Notes: generated from the sequence alone by a model not told the origin. Numbered from the stretch's first letter, positions 1-11,889 are shown. The stretch is 64,000 nt of DNA from Catenaria anguillulae PL171 (GCA_002102555.1 MCFL01000073.1:56415-120414), one strand, 5' to 3'. Numbers and translations are program-made.

Positions 1-1123
1 GTTCCGTGACCCGGTGCATGTCCTCCCAACGCACGCCTGGCTTGAGCTGGTCAATCACGGCCAACTGCGAGTCGAGCACGGCTTGGTACACGGCACGCGC
101 CTCAGGCGTAAACTTGCCCGTGGCGGGGAACGTGCGCGTGATGTCCGAAGCGTAGTTGTGCACGTCGCATCCTGCATCCACGAGGACGAGGGCGTGTGGC
201 GAGAGCGACGAGCCACCGAGCGAGGCAGTGTTGCGGCCATAGTGCAGAATGGCAGCGTTGGCGCCAACGCCGACAATGGGCAGGTAGGCTTGAGCCTTTG
301 CGCTGTGAGTTTGTTTTTTTTAGAGAATGAGCAATTGTGAGTCCACTCGTGTCAAAGAAATGATCGAGAATCAGAACTGGTGAGTATACCCTTGAGTATG
401 GCACGAGTAGCGGAACTCGGCCTCGAGGGCATACTCGGACGTGTTGGGATGCGTGGCCATCATGACCTTGGTGTGTGCCTCGGACGAGATATCGTTGGCG
501 CGCTTCATCACCTCAAGCTCTTGCTCCGTCTTGTACATGCGCGCTAGAATCAACGCGTCCGACAAATAGGTACGATCCACTTTACCGGCAAATTCCGCCG
601 GGAGCGCACTGGTATCCGTTTCGTGCTCGAGCACATGCACCACGGACGCGGCAGCGCCAACCGACTTGAAGTAGTCGCCCAACGAGGTGGTGTACGCGAC
701 AGGCACGCCAAACTGAGCCTCTTGCGACTTGACACTTGGAGCAGCACCAATCCACACGGCCTCGTCCGCGTGGATTTCGGGCGCAAACACGCGGGCGGAC
801 CGCGCAGCAATGTCGAGGACGGCGTGATAGCCGGGCAAGTCGACCCCCGTGGCGTAGAAGAAGTTTGATTCCTGGCGGAAGGCGAGCTCGGCATCCGTGT
901 TGTGGCGTTCCTTGGTGATGTCGCCGCGCAAGTAGGCCAGGCCCGAGGTGATGCCGAGCGTCGAGAGGGCATCAAAGATCTTGGTGCGGTGTGCAGCAAA
1001 CATGGCCGCGGGGAGCGGGGCGGTTGGGGACAGGGTGGAGGCAGTCATTGTCGAGGATGCGAAGGTCGAGAGGGAGCGGATCGGGTAAGAGGACGTGTAC
1101 AATGGACGAAGAAGGCGGTACAT
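1..1123 (-). CDS. Xaa-Pro dipeptidase (prolidase), 3' end beyond window
   Basis: Metallopeptidase of family M24B that cleaves dipeptides ending in proline. Two exons are seen: 390-1123 and 1-302, with an 87-nt intron (303-389; donor GTATAC, acceptor ACAG) that keeps frame across HTQG-AKAQAYLP. Exon 1 encodes the N-terminal creatinase-like domain; exon 2 enters the pita-bread fold and contains DAGCDVHNYASDITRTFP, which carries the first metal-binding aspartates of the family. The rest, with the remaining His/Glu ligands, lies outside the window. The start at 1123 gives a basic, Ser-rich leader that could be mitochondrial; a second Met lies about 25 residues in. It is divergent with the ATP synthase gene. 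Confidence 0.88.
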
Positions 1124-1507
1124 GCTTTTCCTTTCGACTCAATCAATGGGAGAGAGACACGCGAGACACAACCAAACTCACAAAGTGTGTTGGGAATCGG
1201 TATATGTTCGGCTCAACTCGCGGAAGTGCTCAGCGCAGACAGAGACAGACAGCCGGAGAGGTGATCGGCAGCCTGCAGGTGCGGAACGGTGGATCGACGG
1301 CCCAGTGCCTGCTCTCGCCTCTCGCCAATCCGATCGGATCCGACCCGCCGATCCAATCACGGCCAATCGACGACCACCATCACAATCATCATCATCACCG
1401 CCATCATCCGCCGTGTGGAATCCAACGTCAATGGACACATTGCTGCCGAGCTTGCCACCAGCTGCCACCCCTGCCCGCCGCAACACCCGACCTCCCTGCT
1501 CCCCACC
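1124..1507. other. Divergent intergenic region
   Basis: The 384 bp separate the starts of the prolidase and ATP synthase subunit d genes and must hold both promoters. A CAT/CAC-rich stretch lies near 1375-1400. No clear TATA box or gene is seen. Confidence 0.5.
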
Positions 1508-2115
1508 ATGTCTGCCGCCCCACGTGCCGCCGCCAAGGCCCTCGACATGGGCCGTGTCGCCGTGACCCTGCGCCTCAAGCAGGACACGATTGCCCAGCTC
1601 AACGCCTTCCGCAAGCGCCATGATGACCTCGTCCGCACCGTCCAGAATCTGCGTGAGCAGCGCCAAACCGTCGACTTTGAGTACTACCGCTCCGTCCTCA
1701 ACAACAAGAAGGTGGTTGACGAGGCCGAGGCCGCCTTTGCCAAGTTCTCCCCGGCAAAGTACGACGTCCAGGCCCAGCTCAAGGTCATTGCCGCCTACGA
1801 AGCCAAGGCCCTCGAGCGTGCCCAGCAGACGGCCAACGCCGTCAACGAGGAGCTCAAGGACTTGCGTGAAACCCTTGCCAACATTGAGAACGCTCGCCCG
1901 ATCGACCAGCTTACCGTATGTCTCCTCCGACTTTTTGATCCTGTTCCATTCATGCTCACTATGGCTCACACATGTGCACACCGTAACGCAACCAGGTCGA
2001 CGATGTCGTCCGTGCCAAGCCCTCGATCGAGACCCAAGTCGAGGAGCGCGTCAAGAACGGTGAGTGGGATGTCGAAGAGTACACCTCCAAGTTTGGCGAG
2101 TCCCGTGTGGTCTAA
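1508..2115 (+). CDS. ATP7: ATP synthase subunit d, mitochondrial (peripheral stalk)
   Basis: Subunit d of the F1Fo ATP synthase, part of the peripheral stalk that holds the F1 head on the inner mitochondrial membrane. Exons 1508-1915 and 1996-2115, with an 80-nt intron (GTATGT...CAG, phase 0), give 175 residues, the normal length of the family. The N-terminus (AAKALDMGRVAVTLRLKQDT), the charged helical middle and the ending KNGEWDVEEYTSKFGESRVV match known Atp7 proteins. The frame is open upstream to 1289, but the ATG at 1508 fits the family start. No cleaved presequence is obvious. Confidence 0.9.
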
Positions 2116-2561
2116 GATGTCATCTATCTTTCCCCGCCGCCCCCTTGTCTCTTTGTCCATTTGTGTCTTGTGGTATGTCGTCGCCATACATATCTGTTGA
2201 GTTTGCTCGTGTTGACACCAACTACCCATTATCCTTGCAGACAATGTGCGACTTGGGCTATTATGCAGCCGCCGCCTTGCTGCTACGCCGTTTTCCCCAT
2301 GTCAGTTCCCCACACCAATGTCCCTTTTCTCTGGTCCCTGTCTTGTTTGTTTTTCACCTTCATGGAGCCTTGCTTCCACTCTTTGATGTACACTTGCGTG
2401 AAATGAGGAATGCTACAATAGCAAATTGACAGGTAGCACATGTGTCAAGACAACTATAATGTGTATATGGGAAAGAGCGGGAAAACAACAAGAGTCAAAT
2501 ATAATACAACGGCCGTGTGGAACCGGCTCCTCCGCGACCCCCACCAAACCAACAAACCGCC
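2116..2561. other. Convergent intergenic region
   Basis: About 450 bp between the 3' ends of the ATP synthase subunit d and Pno1 genes. It is T-rich just after the first gene; no further gene is supported. Confidence 0.4.
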
Positions 2562-3368
2562 CTAAAACCTTCCTTCATGCGAGAACTAACAGTACGCAAC
2601 GTGGCGGCCACCTTACCGGGCGGACTGCCCATAATCAGCGCCACAATGGCATCCTTTGCCACCCGAATGTTCTGGAACGAGCCCAGAATGTGAATCTTTG
2701 TGTCGGCCACAACCACACGGGTCCGGGACGCATTCTCGATCGTGTACTTTGTCTTGCCCGACTTGCCCGCAATGCGGCCAATGGCGCGCGACAAGTGGTC
2801 GCCGTTGAGCGTCTTGACGTCCTTGATCTCAAACGAGTCAATGTACAGGTCGTCCAGGCGCAAAAGGGCCATGGCATCGTCCACCTCAAACCCAGGGCAA
2901 ATGCGCGCACGAAATCGGCCGCTTTTTGCAAAAAGCCGGCTTCTTGGTTTGCTCGCATGACTGGATGTGTAACGTGGCATGGAGCGAACGCAACGAAGGG
3001 TCAGCAAAAAAAAAAAAGAAAGCCAGTCCATGGCACCGCAGCGAAAAGAATGAACATACCCGAATCTCGACCGACTTGCTCTTCAAGTTGTACCTGACTT
3101 GCAAGCCCATCTGCTCCACCAGCGGCGTGTAAATCTTGAGCCACTCCTTCTTGAGGGGCGTTTGGCGGTGTGGCGGAATCAGCACGCGGCGCAACTGGCG
3201 CTCGCCCATCATTTCCTTTGCCGATGCAGGTGCAAACTGTGGCTTTTCGGCAACGTCCGTCATGTCAACGTCTTGCGAGGTGGACGACAGCGACGACGAG
3301 GCTGCCAAGGCGGCGTCGGTGGTCGCGATTATGTCGAGCGGTTGAAGCAGTGGGATTTCGGATGACAT
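2562..3368 (-). CDS. PNO1: Pno1/Dim2 KH-domain ribosome assembly factor, frame broken
   Basis: KH-domain RNA-binding protein needed for 40S subunit assembly and 3' processing of 18S rRNA in nucleolus and cytoplasm. Exon 1 is 3060-3368 (start [10 protein letters not shown]); the intron is 2961-3059 (GTATGT...CCAG); exon 2 is 2562-2960. Conserved blocks are clear: [54 protein letters not shown] and [20 protein letters not shown]. The blocks sit in three frames. One base appears to be missing at the splice junction, one at the GGGTTT near 2893 and one before the stop near 2570. Adding three bases gives 236 residues ending MKERF-like, as in homologues. Read literally, the frame runs on to 2495. 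Confidence 0.85.
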
Positions 3369-3808
3369 GGTTGTGGGTGTGCTTGGCATGTGAGATGCGC
3401 TAGTGTGCATGCATTGTACTTGAACACGGATAGCATGTGTGCTGTGGATTGGGCGCATGTGCGCCAACTTGCGAGACTATAATGGCTGGCCACAATCGCA
3501 TTCAAGCGTCATGGACAGTCACGTGACTCGTGTCTAGGCTTCCTGTCCGCTGTGCTCCAAGCTGCCGGTTCATGTTCGTTGGGGCCGACGCGAATCAAGT
3601 TGCGTGCGAGACAAAATTGCAATTGACGGACTCACGTCATCATCACCACCACTGGCATTTGTCCTTATCGTTCGCACCTCGATTTCCTCTCTTTGCTCAC
3701 AAGTTGACGTCTACGCCTCTGCCATGTTTGCTTTGCGCCGCTCCTTTGCATCCGCCGCCGGCCGCCTCACTACTTCCCCAACGCACCTTTTCGTCCACGC
3801 CTGCCAAC

Positions 3809-5021
3809 ATGGGTCGACTCGCTGGTCAAACCGTCTTCATGTCCGTGCCCTGCTGTGAATGTCGCCCAAAAGCCTTGCTCGATCCACACGCCTGACTGAC
3901 CTCCGCGTCCTGCTTTCCTAGCACCGGTGCAAGTTCCGGTATTGGTGCAAGGTATTTCCATGTTTTCTGTGGAGATCATTCGCGGCCTTGACACTAGACA
4001 TGCTTTCATGCTCTCTGACTGCTCTTGTCCCGAAACCGGTCCCCGGCCACACTTGTAGCTGCGCTCGGTACGGTAATCTCCTATTACTTGTGACTTTGCC
4101 AACTCCAGGACGTGACGCCTGACCTCAATGCGTCCTGTCTATACATAGCCAATTTGCGGCCGAAAACTCCAACCTGATCCTGACTGCCCGGCGCGCCGAC
4201 CGCCTCGACGCCCTTCGCTCCGAACTTCTTGCGGCCCACCCGTCCATCAAGGTGCACACGGCGGCACTGGACGTGACCAAGCGCGACCATGTGTTTGAAG
4301 TGGTGCGGTCGCTGCCTGAAGACTTGCAAGCCGTTGACGTGCTCGTCAACAATGCCGGCCTTGTGATTGGTCTGGACCACTTGGTGGACGTCAAGCCCGA
4401 GCATGTGGATACCATGTTTGAGACCAATGTCAAGGGCCTGCTGCATGTGACGCAGGCCATTTTGCCCGGCATGAAGGAGAGAAACAAGGGACATGTGATT
4501 AATGTTGGGTCGATTGCGGGCAAGCAAGCCTAGTGCGTGCTCTCTCTCAGCGTCGCGTTCACAGTACATGGTACATTCCACTGACGCTGTTGCTGCACAT
4601 GTTTGCAGCCAGGGCGGGTCCATCTACTGCGCTACCAAGCACGCCGTCGAGGCCATGACGCGCGCGCTTACCCAAGAGCTCATTCCGACCAACATTCGCG
4701 TGACGCTTGTGACGCCCGGGCTCGTGGAAACAGAGTTCTCCGTGGTGAGGTTCCAGGGCGACAAGAACAAGGCCGACGGGGTGTACAAGGGCCTCGAGCC
4801 ATTGACAGGCGACGACATTGCCGAGATCATTGTGTTTACGGCCAGCCGCCCGCCGCATGTGCAGAGTACGTTGTTTCTTTCCATTCTGGTCAGTTCGTAT
4901 TTGTCGAGGAGACATGTGTGTCGTTACTCACCACAGATTTGGCGTTTTTGCTTGCGCAGTCAACGATGTGGTCGTGTTCCCGTCGGCTCAGTCGAGTGCT
5001 TGGCATGTGCATCGGGAATGA
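3809..5021 (+). CDS. Short-chain dehydrogenase/reductase (YMR226C-like)
   Basis: NADP-type short-chain dehydrogenase resembling the broad-substrate yeast YMR226C and bacterial YdfG enzymes. Six exons: 3809-3840, 3922-3951, 4059-4067, 4149-4532, 4609-4865 and 4960-5021, 257 residues in all. The cofactor motif TGASSGIG is split by the first intron. The 9-nt third exon supplies the residues between GIGA and QFAAENSNLILTARR. NNAG, the catalytic Ser in NVGSIAG and the YCATK pair follow; the end is VVVFPSAQSS. A mitochondrial-looking leader begins at ATG 3724 but is one base out of frame with the ATG at 3809, so the true start is open. Substrate cannot be read from sequence. Confidence 0.87.
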
Positions 5022-5290
5022 GCCGACTTGGAGGAGTTGAGAGTGGTTAGCAAGTTTATTGCTCTGAACGTTGTTGTGTTTTTTGTGAGTGGGGCAGCTC
5101 GCAAAGCCCATTTGTGTCATAAAGCCCACGGAAATGCATTCGAATGTCAACCTACCTTCGTCAGGCTGTGCGCTGCTGTCTGCGTACGTGTGCCCGACCT
5201 GCGGCGGAGATGAGCGAAAATATTCCGAGAGGCGCGTCGCAGTCACTCGGTGGCTTTGCTGATCCACAAACACGGGGTCTGACAATCAAA
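5022..5290. other. Region downstream of the dehydrogenase gene
   Basis: About 270 bp without a convincing gene, leading into the GATATC-rich left edge of the putative transposon. Confidence 0.3.
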
Positions 5291-5548
5291 TGATATTATG
5301 CCGCCCCCATTATGTTGATATCATTGCTGGCCTCTCATCTGCTGCCGACAGATATCATCTGACATAAGCTATCGCGGGATACCTTTCCTTCGTATCAATG
5401 ATATCTCTTATTTCCATGATATCTCTTATTTGTCCCAATGACGGATATGATACTGCACCACATGAATGGATACCTCTTCAGGATAACAAGGGAAAAAGTC
5501 TTCCGTAACTTCCACGTGACCTGATTTCACCAATACATCATTTGCTGC

Positions 5549-5805
5549 AATGAACGGAGTGCAATGATCGCGGTGCTCAAGAGAATCAAAACATATTAGA
5601 TCAATCGAAATGAATGGAGGGCAATGATCGAGAAGCAAAACGACAACGACATGGTATACGGTCAAGTCAACAGCAGTGTTCAAATTACCAATAGATCGAA
5701 ATGAATGGAGTGCAATGATCATGGTGCTCGAGAGAATCAAAACGACATGGTATATGGTGGGGCGGGGGAAAGAAACAAGACACCAGCAATGTTCAAATTA
5801 CCAAT
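5549..5805. repeat. Imperfect tandem repeats at transposon 3' side
   Basis: The block AATGAAYGGAGKGCAATGATC occurs at 5549, 5609 and 5700, followed in two cases by RGTGCTC-AGAGAATCAAAAC. A linked block, TTCAAATTACCAAT, occurs near 5679 and again near 5792. Units are 60-90 bp apart and lie just downstream of the transposase coding end. Confidence 0.75.
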
Positions 5806-5858
5806 CGGCAAGCGCATCTGCCTTTGCCTTGCGGTATGCCTTGACGGACAGGAGTTGC

Positions 5859-8800
5859 TCAGTCGTGAGTACTTGCTGTGAGATATCCTCCTTTGACATG
5901 GCTGTCATGAAATGTTTTGTCAGTGCTGGTACAAGGGCTTGCGCTGAACTTGATGCAATAAAGGAACATGAACGAACCGGCATAATACGCCAGGAGATCT
6001 TCAGTGAGCGCCTTCGGCGGGACACTGGTGGTGGGTGATGGTTGCGTTCGAGTGGGCACACTTGAGGAGGTCGATGCGGGCAGAGATGTTTTGCGCTTCT
6101 TCTTTGCGTCCGACGGATCGGACGCGCTTGAAGGGGTGGACACAGAAGTCCGGCTGCGTTTGGCGCGTGCGGTGGGCGGTGCCGGCAAAGAAGATGTTGA
6201 GGCCTTGACAGATTCCAGCGACTTTGCACGGGCTTTCTCGGCAGATTTCACCCGACGCTGTTCATTTGCTGCGTCACGAGCTGACCTTGACGAGCCAAAC
6301 ATGAGTGGGACCCCAGTTGAAGCAGAACTTGCGACGCGTTGGTGGTCTTCGTCATCAAACTTTTTGGCCGAGATGACGTATTCCGTAAGAGATAGATGAA
6401 TGCCTACTTCCTTGTGGTCTCGCTCGTTGGTCGACTCGATCGTGTTTGTGTGTGGGCACACGCTGGCCATGATATGCTGTGGAATGTTGGAGTAACCGGG
6501 AAAGAGCGAGCGAACCAAGACTTGACTGTACTTGCCTACGATGGCCTCGGCCTTGTCTGCTCGTTCGTCTGGCGTCGCCAAGAGTTCCTGCAAACGGTCG
6601 TCATAGTCGTTGGCCGTCCAGCAAACTGGGAGGCTCAGCAAAAGTTTGCGACCATACGACGACAACCCGGACTTGAGTACATTGCGGATAAAGTGGACGT
6701 GACACGGAACGCCAACATGCGACAGTGCTAGTTCGGGCGTGCCAAACGCAGGACAAACAGAGAGAAGGGCCTGCCCGACGCCAAGAGCTTGACCAGCGTC
6801 TAGGTCCAATCGAATTGCGTCAATCGGGACAACGAGGCCTTTTCCTACCTTGGCTAACGGTGCGGAAGTGTTGTTCACACGGTCAAATGCAGAGAAATGA
6901 AGTGGATGACCGGTGTGCTGCTTGTACGCCGCAAAGAGAGCGAGGATGATGGCACAATACGTGTCCGCGTCTTGACGGTCAACCCACGCACGAGCAACAG
7001 TTGTTGCAGCGTTGGTCACAGTGTCATAGACGACAATCTTGACCATGTTGACGGCGCCACGAGTGCACTGGAACGTCATGTCGATGTCAAAAACGCGAGC
7101 TCGGGCCAAGAGCATGGCGCCCGATTCAGGCATTGCAAAAGCAATAAAGCGCTGACCATCAAACGACACATTCTGCAAATAGCCAGCCACAAGGGTTGAG
7201 CCAGAGCAAAACAATTGGAATAGAGCGATTTGGTCCGGCAAGCCATGTACTTCAGGTGGAGTGGTTGATTGTACAGGGACGAGATTGCGGGCACGCTGCC
7301 GTTGCGCAAAGGATGGGTGGGAAATGTCGATCCGGTGAATCATCGCCAACGCTGCGAGGCGCTCGCGGGACGTGAGCTTGTTGAAGTGACTCGGCTGTTG
7401 ACACTTGGCGGCCTCGGCAATGGCCTGCTTGATGTTCGTCGGAGTTTTTTCCGGAGGTGGCGGTGGGTGGTTGTGCTCTCCCATGAGAAGCATCACTGAA
7501 TACGGAAAAGTTGAGTCGACAGGAAGGAACAGGTCGCCAATGACTGGGCAATCGTCACCGCACTTGACCATGTTCTGCTTGGTGATAATGCCATTGGCGT
7601 CTCGGTGTTCAACCGCTGTGGGAAGAACAAAAAAGTGAGTGACGCTGAAAACGTGTCTTCCCCTGGAAGGAGGGTCAACGTACGACAACTTTCTGCCTTG
7701 CTGCTGCGAGCCCGAACCACGAAACAGGGTGGCTCTTCATGAATGTCGGCGAGAGAGATCTTTCCGCCCATCAAGTCCTCCAAGACCTTGATGTCGGCGT
7801 CGGTTGGGTTGATTCCCTTGCCTCGGTGCAGCCCAACAGGGTCGCCAAGCTGGTACCTGTCACAGCCGATGTACGAGGTTGAACGCGGCGGCTTGGCGTT
7901 GGGCTGTAAAGTAGGATTGACAGTGATGAGTTAGCAACAATGTCATCAGAACAGGCAATGACAAAAAATGATCCGCACGTTGTGGCGCAACACAGGTTTG
8001 GCGTCGGCGGAGCATGGGCACTTGAATTGAACGATGTGCTTGTTGTAAAACTCGATTGTTGCTCGATTGACACGCGTGATTTGCGCCAGCTGGGCGCGTT
8101 CGCGGGCCGCTGCGAACGGCGGCGCGTCAAAGTCGGGGGACGTGACAAAGCCAGGATGACGAAAATCGCGAATGGACGGATCAATGAGCTTGCAAGTGTA
8201 AACGCCGCGGCACGAGAAACTGGTTTTCGTAAACATGGGAATGGCTTGGCCATCGATACCCGGCAGTGACGCGGCCAACTCGGAAAGCACATAAACGGGT
8301 TGTTGTTTGACAGGTGGCGAGCCAGTCGTCTTGTAGGAGTATTGCATCTGGAGGGTTGATGACAAAGGCACTGTCAGCGCAAATGCAGGGCAGATCGACC
8401 AGTCAAAGTAACACAAACGAACCATGCCAAACACGGCGCCAGGTGTCAATGTGACAAACACAGCATTTTCAATGATGTGCACTGTGCCGCCAACCCGCAT
8501 TCTCGCCTGCTGTTTTTCGATGGGGCCTGCCATGGCATACTCGGCGACGAGGGGTTGCATGGCAATAGCCTTGGCATAGAGGCTATGGCTCACGCGAATC
8601 GCTTTGCCTTCGCCCAGCTGAAAAATCGATTCGTTCGGGCCAAGCAGTTTTGCAATGGGGATGACAACTGGAACATGCACCCTAGTAAGAACTTGCAACG
8701 AGACGGTGTGAAAAGAGGGGGAAACGCACCATTATCATCATTGCCATCCACCACAGTTACGTCATCATCGGACTCGTCATCAGAGCGCAAGTCAATGACT

Positions 8801-9435
8801 TCCATCACCCCAGTCGGAAGGCCCACCATCGCATCGTATGCTGCATCATATTCCATAGAATCTCCGTCACCCGTCCCATCGCTGTGTTGAGACGGCTGGT
8901 ACTCCGTTTTGACTTGCGCGTCCAACAATTCGTCACGCTCGGCGTTGGCGTCCAATTGAAGGTTGGCGTGATTACCGGCTGTTCCAATAAGCAAGGAATG
9001 AGGTTCAGTCCCAATGGTCTGGACAAGTATAGCTCTGGGTCGCGATCGTGAGTTTTCAATGAGCAGGAAAGAAAACGGACCCTCTTGATAGATGTGGGAC
9101 ATTTCGCCGGCCTCTTGCTCAAGGTCGCCATGCTGGGAATCAACGTGGTCAAGGAGACTCGAAACCATCGAGATAGACGGCTGTTTGTTCGTCGAGGCAG
9201 TGGGATGCACAGAATCGATTGCAGGAGAGTTATGGGCAGAACCGAGGTCATGGGCAGCAGCAGCGGCAGTAGGGTCCTTAGATGTTTCATCAAGCTCTGC
9301 CGGAGCATCATCAGCAGCAGCGTGTTGGATTTTGTTTTCAGTGTTCCCTTTTGGCTCCAACAGGAGTGGGCGTGGGAACATGGAGTTGCGAGACGGGCTG
9401 GAAATGGCCCCAGCAGAGCGGGCAGCGTTTTCCAT
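5859..9435 (-). CDS. MULE-like transposase with WRKY/GCM1-type zinc finger
   Basis: Putative DDE transposase. Exons on the minus strand: 8730-9435, 7979-8667, 7684-7903 and 5859-7615, joined by GT-AG introns of 62-75 nt, giving 1,123 residues in one frame. The first 250 residues are acidic and low-complexity. A Cys-Cys-His-His module (KCGDDCPV...GEHNHPPPP) looks like the WRKY-GCM1 zinc finger of Mutator-type transposases. Candidate catalytic residues are Asp in VFDIDMTFQ, Asp in LDLDAGQALG and Glu in ESTNERDHKE. The tail is basic and Ser-rich. A possible last intron would change the ending and stop near 5807 (KAYRKAKADALADW). Start could also be 9504. Family assignment is by motif only. Confidence 0.68.
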
Positions 9436-9811
9436 GGTGCGTGGAATCGTAGTATGTGTCAGGTTGGCGAGCTGGACGACGAAGGACAACGTTTCATGGA
9501 ACATGGAAATGTCTCACTGAAAGAGCAGTGGGAAGTCACAGTAGACGCGGATGGCAGTGGCGCTACAAAGTGGCGCTTGGAGCATCTGCAGCCGATGTGT
9601 GTGGTGGCGGCTTGCCAGCGCGGGTATCAATGGTATCAAGCCTATAGGACAGATTGGTGTCGCGGGAATCCACTTTTGGTTCATCAGTGATATCGCAGTT
9701 CCAAGTTTGTGGCCAACACCTGATATCACCATGGAAATTATAACCCTGGCTGCTGACACTGCAGTATCTTCGCGATATGAAATATTTGGTATGCCCGTCA
9801 TATAATATCAC

Positions 9812-10081
9812 TATATTCTATATACTCACAAACACTGGCCGCCGCCGCCACAGATGCCGACAGCTGCAGGCGGTGCCTTTGGCGGTGCCTGCTCAACAAG
9901 CTTGCGTTGACGACGACCTGGCGACGGTAAATACAGCTTGACGCTCTCTGACAGTGGTCTGAATGGACATATGACACATGCAGCTGCGTCCACAACTCAT
10001 TGACGTAGGCATCCCATTCAGTCCAGTGCAGCAGTTATACATACCACAAAGCACAACACTCCCAGATCAACCCCAGACACA
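9812..10081. other. Upstream region of the coiled-coil gene
   Basis: Between the transposon edge and the next start; presumably holds its promoter. No motif that I would name with confidence. Confidence 0.3.
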
Positions 10082-11566
10082 ATGTCGTCGCTCCGTGCCC
10101 GCCGCAACCCCTCCCCGCTGCCTCCCTTTGGCACCGATGCCGACCTGGACCCGTCATCGCCCCGTGGCCGGTCCGCCGCCGGCCAACCCTCGCGCGTGCG
10201 TGAGCCGTCCATGAAAGAAATCTTTTCGTCTCCGGTCGAAACCCCGCAACCCCGTGGCCGGTCGCGCGGCCCGCCGGGCGGCGCATCCACGTTTTCGTTT
10301 GGCGGCGGCGGCAGTGGCTCGGATTCGCTGAGTGTGCCGAGCTTTGGCGCTGGGGCACGCTCGCGGTCGCCAAGCCGGACCGGAGGCCTAGGCGGCGATG
10401 CAGCGTGGAATGTATCGGGAGGAATGGCGGGCGTCATGGGCTCGTCCGCAGCCACACCTGCAAGCCGGTCGCGATCGCGTGGCGCTGCCTTGGGTGTCTC
10501 TTCCCAGTCGCCGTTTGCGACGTCGGGAGTTCCGCCCGTACCTGCGATTCCAGCAGCACGTGCAACGTCGCCGCCGCTCCCGACGACCGCTGCTGCTGCT
10601 GCTGCTGCTGCCACTGCTCGGTCTGATTCGCCACCGTACCAACATGTGCGCAAGGACTCGGCATTTTCTTCGGTCGTATCGCCGTCGTCGCCTGTGCGCG
10701 CATACTCGTCGGCCACATCCCGCAGCGACTATGCATCGACGATGGCTCCATCGGTTTTGGCGCCGCCCACGGATATTTCGAGCAGCTTGTTTACCGACCC
10801 AGAGGTGTTTCGCAAGGTGGAGGCCAAGATGATGGATTTCAAGCAGAAACTCGCCTCGGCAAATGCAAAGATTGACAAGCGTACGTACACTTGTATCCCG
10901 CCCTTTTTTTTCTTCTTCAAAGGCCCTGACTGACTTCATCTGCCCACTTTGCTACATAGTCGCCTCCGAAAACAAGTCACTCCAATCCACCGTGACCCGT
11001 CTCGAGCAAGACACCACAAGCTGTCCATCGACAACCACGCCTCGACACTGCGCATCCAGTCACTCGAATCCGACCTAACCGCCGAACGCCGCGCACGCCA
11101 ATCCGAGCGCGTGCAATTTGCGGCCGAGAAATCGGCACTCACGGCACAAGTGCGCGGCGACGCCTCGTCGCGCAGCGCAGCCGAGCGCGACCTCGAGGCT
11201 GTTCGTGCGGATCATGCCAAGGTCGCGGGCGAGCGTGACGAGCTGCGCGCCGAGGTGGCCAGTTTGACGGCCAACATGGCGCTTGCACAGAGGGAGATTG
11301 CAGACTTGAAGCGCAGGCTTGAGGTTGCCGGCCACGAGCGCGAGAGGCGCGAGATGGCGTGGAATGAGAGCGAGAAGCAGCGGTTGGACTGGAGGCAAAG
11401 GTGGCGAGGTTGGCTGTGAGTGCACGCAGTGTGGCGGGGACTAACGAGGAGTGGGCGACGAGCTGAGGTACTTGCAGGCCATGGTCATGAGGAGAGGCAG
11501 AGGAGGGTCAAGGCAGAGGCCTTGGTTGAGGAGGAGAGACGCAGGAGGGTCCTGGACATGGAATGA
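10082..11566 (+). CDS. Ser/Pro-rich coiled-coil protein, frame broken
   Basis: Not recognised by family. Exons 10082-10880, 10960-11415 and 11478-11566. The first 230 residues are Ser/Pro/Gly-rich and disordered, with an alanine run coded by GCT repeats near 10590. From FRKVEAKMMDFKQKLASA onward it is a long coiled coil. The coil passes through different frames: one base seems missing near 11012 (RLEQD to KLSIDNHASTLR) and one near 11388 (KQRL to LEAKVARLA). The last exon is best read as HGHEERQRRVKAEALVEEE, which needs a third base. The last intron has donor GTGAGT, an ACTAAC branch site and TTGCAG. A cytoskeletal or polarity scaffold is possible, but this is a guess from architecture. Confidence 0.6.
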
Positions 11567-11889
11567 CTTCACTCTTGTTGGTTTGGTGTGAGGTTTTCTT
11601 CGATTTTTGTTGTTCTTGTATTAATTTGCTTTGGCGGTTTGTTGTGTAATGTTATGGATAAGTGGCGATATACATCAGCATTGGGATATGAGGGATACGG
11701 ACACAAAAAAAGGAAAACAGTCATTCAATGAAGCATGAGATGAGAGTCACAGAGCAAATGTAATAAATGCAGAAAGCAAGACGGTAAGGAAAACGAAGGG
11801 CAATCATGTGCGAGCAGCAAGCAAACGGGGCAAAACTGAGGACGAGTCATCTATCGAACGCAAACGGATTTCTTCCACACGCCGATTGG

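Larger units (their letters stand above)
5291..9811. mobile_element. Putative MULE-type DNA transposon with GATATC-rich ends
   Basis: The segment encloses a MULE-like transposase gene. The left edge starts TGATATTATGCCG (5291) and the right edge, read on the minus strand, starts TGATATTATATGACG (9811). Inside each end lie several GATATC/TGATATCA palindromes (left about 5314-5425, right about 9688-9775), including similar TGATATCA...TGGCC stretches. No target-site duplication could be found next to these edges, so the exact limits are uncertain. The transposase is uninterrupted, which suggests recent activity or selection. Confidence 0.5.

Noticed and set aside
2880..2910. Programmed -1 frameshifting as the explanation for the Pno1 break
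   Set aside because: Possible in form, but two further one-base losses in the same gene and many in neighbours make missing bases in the consensus the simpler explanation; kept only as a low-interest finding.
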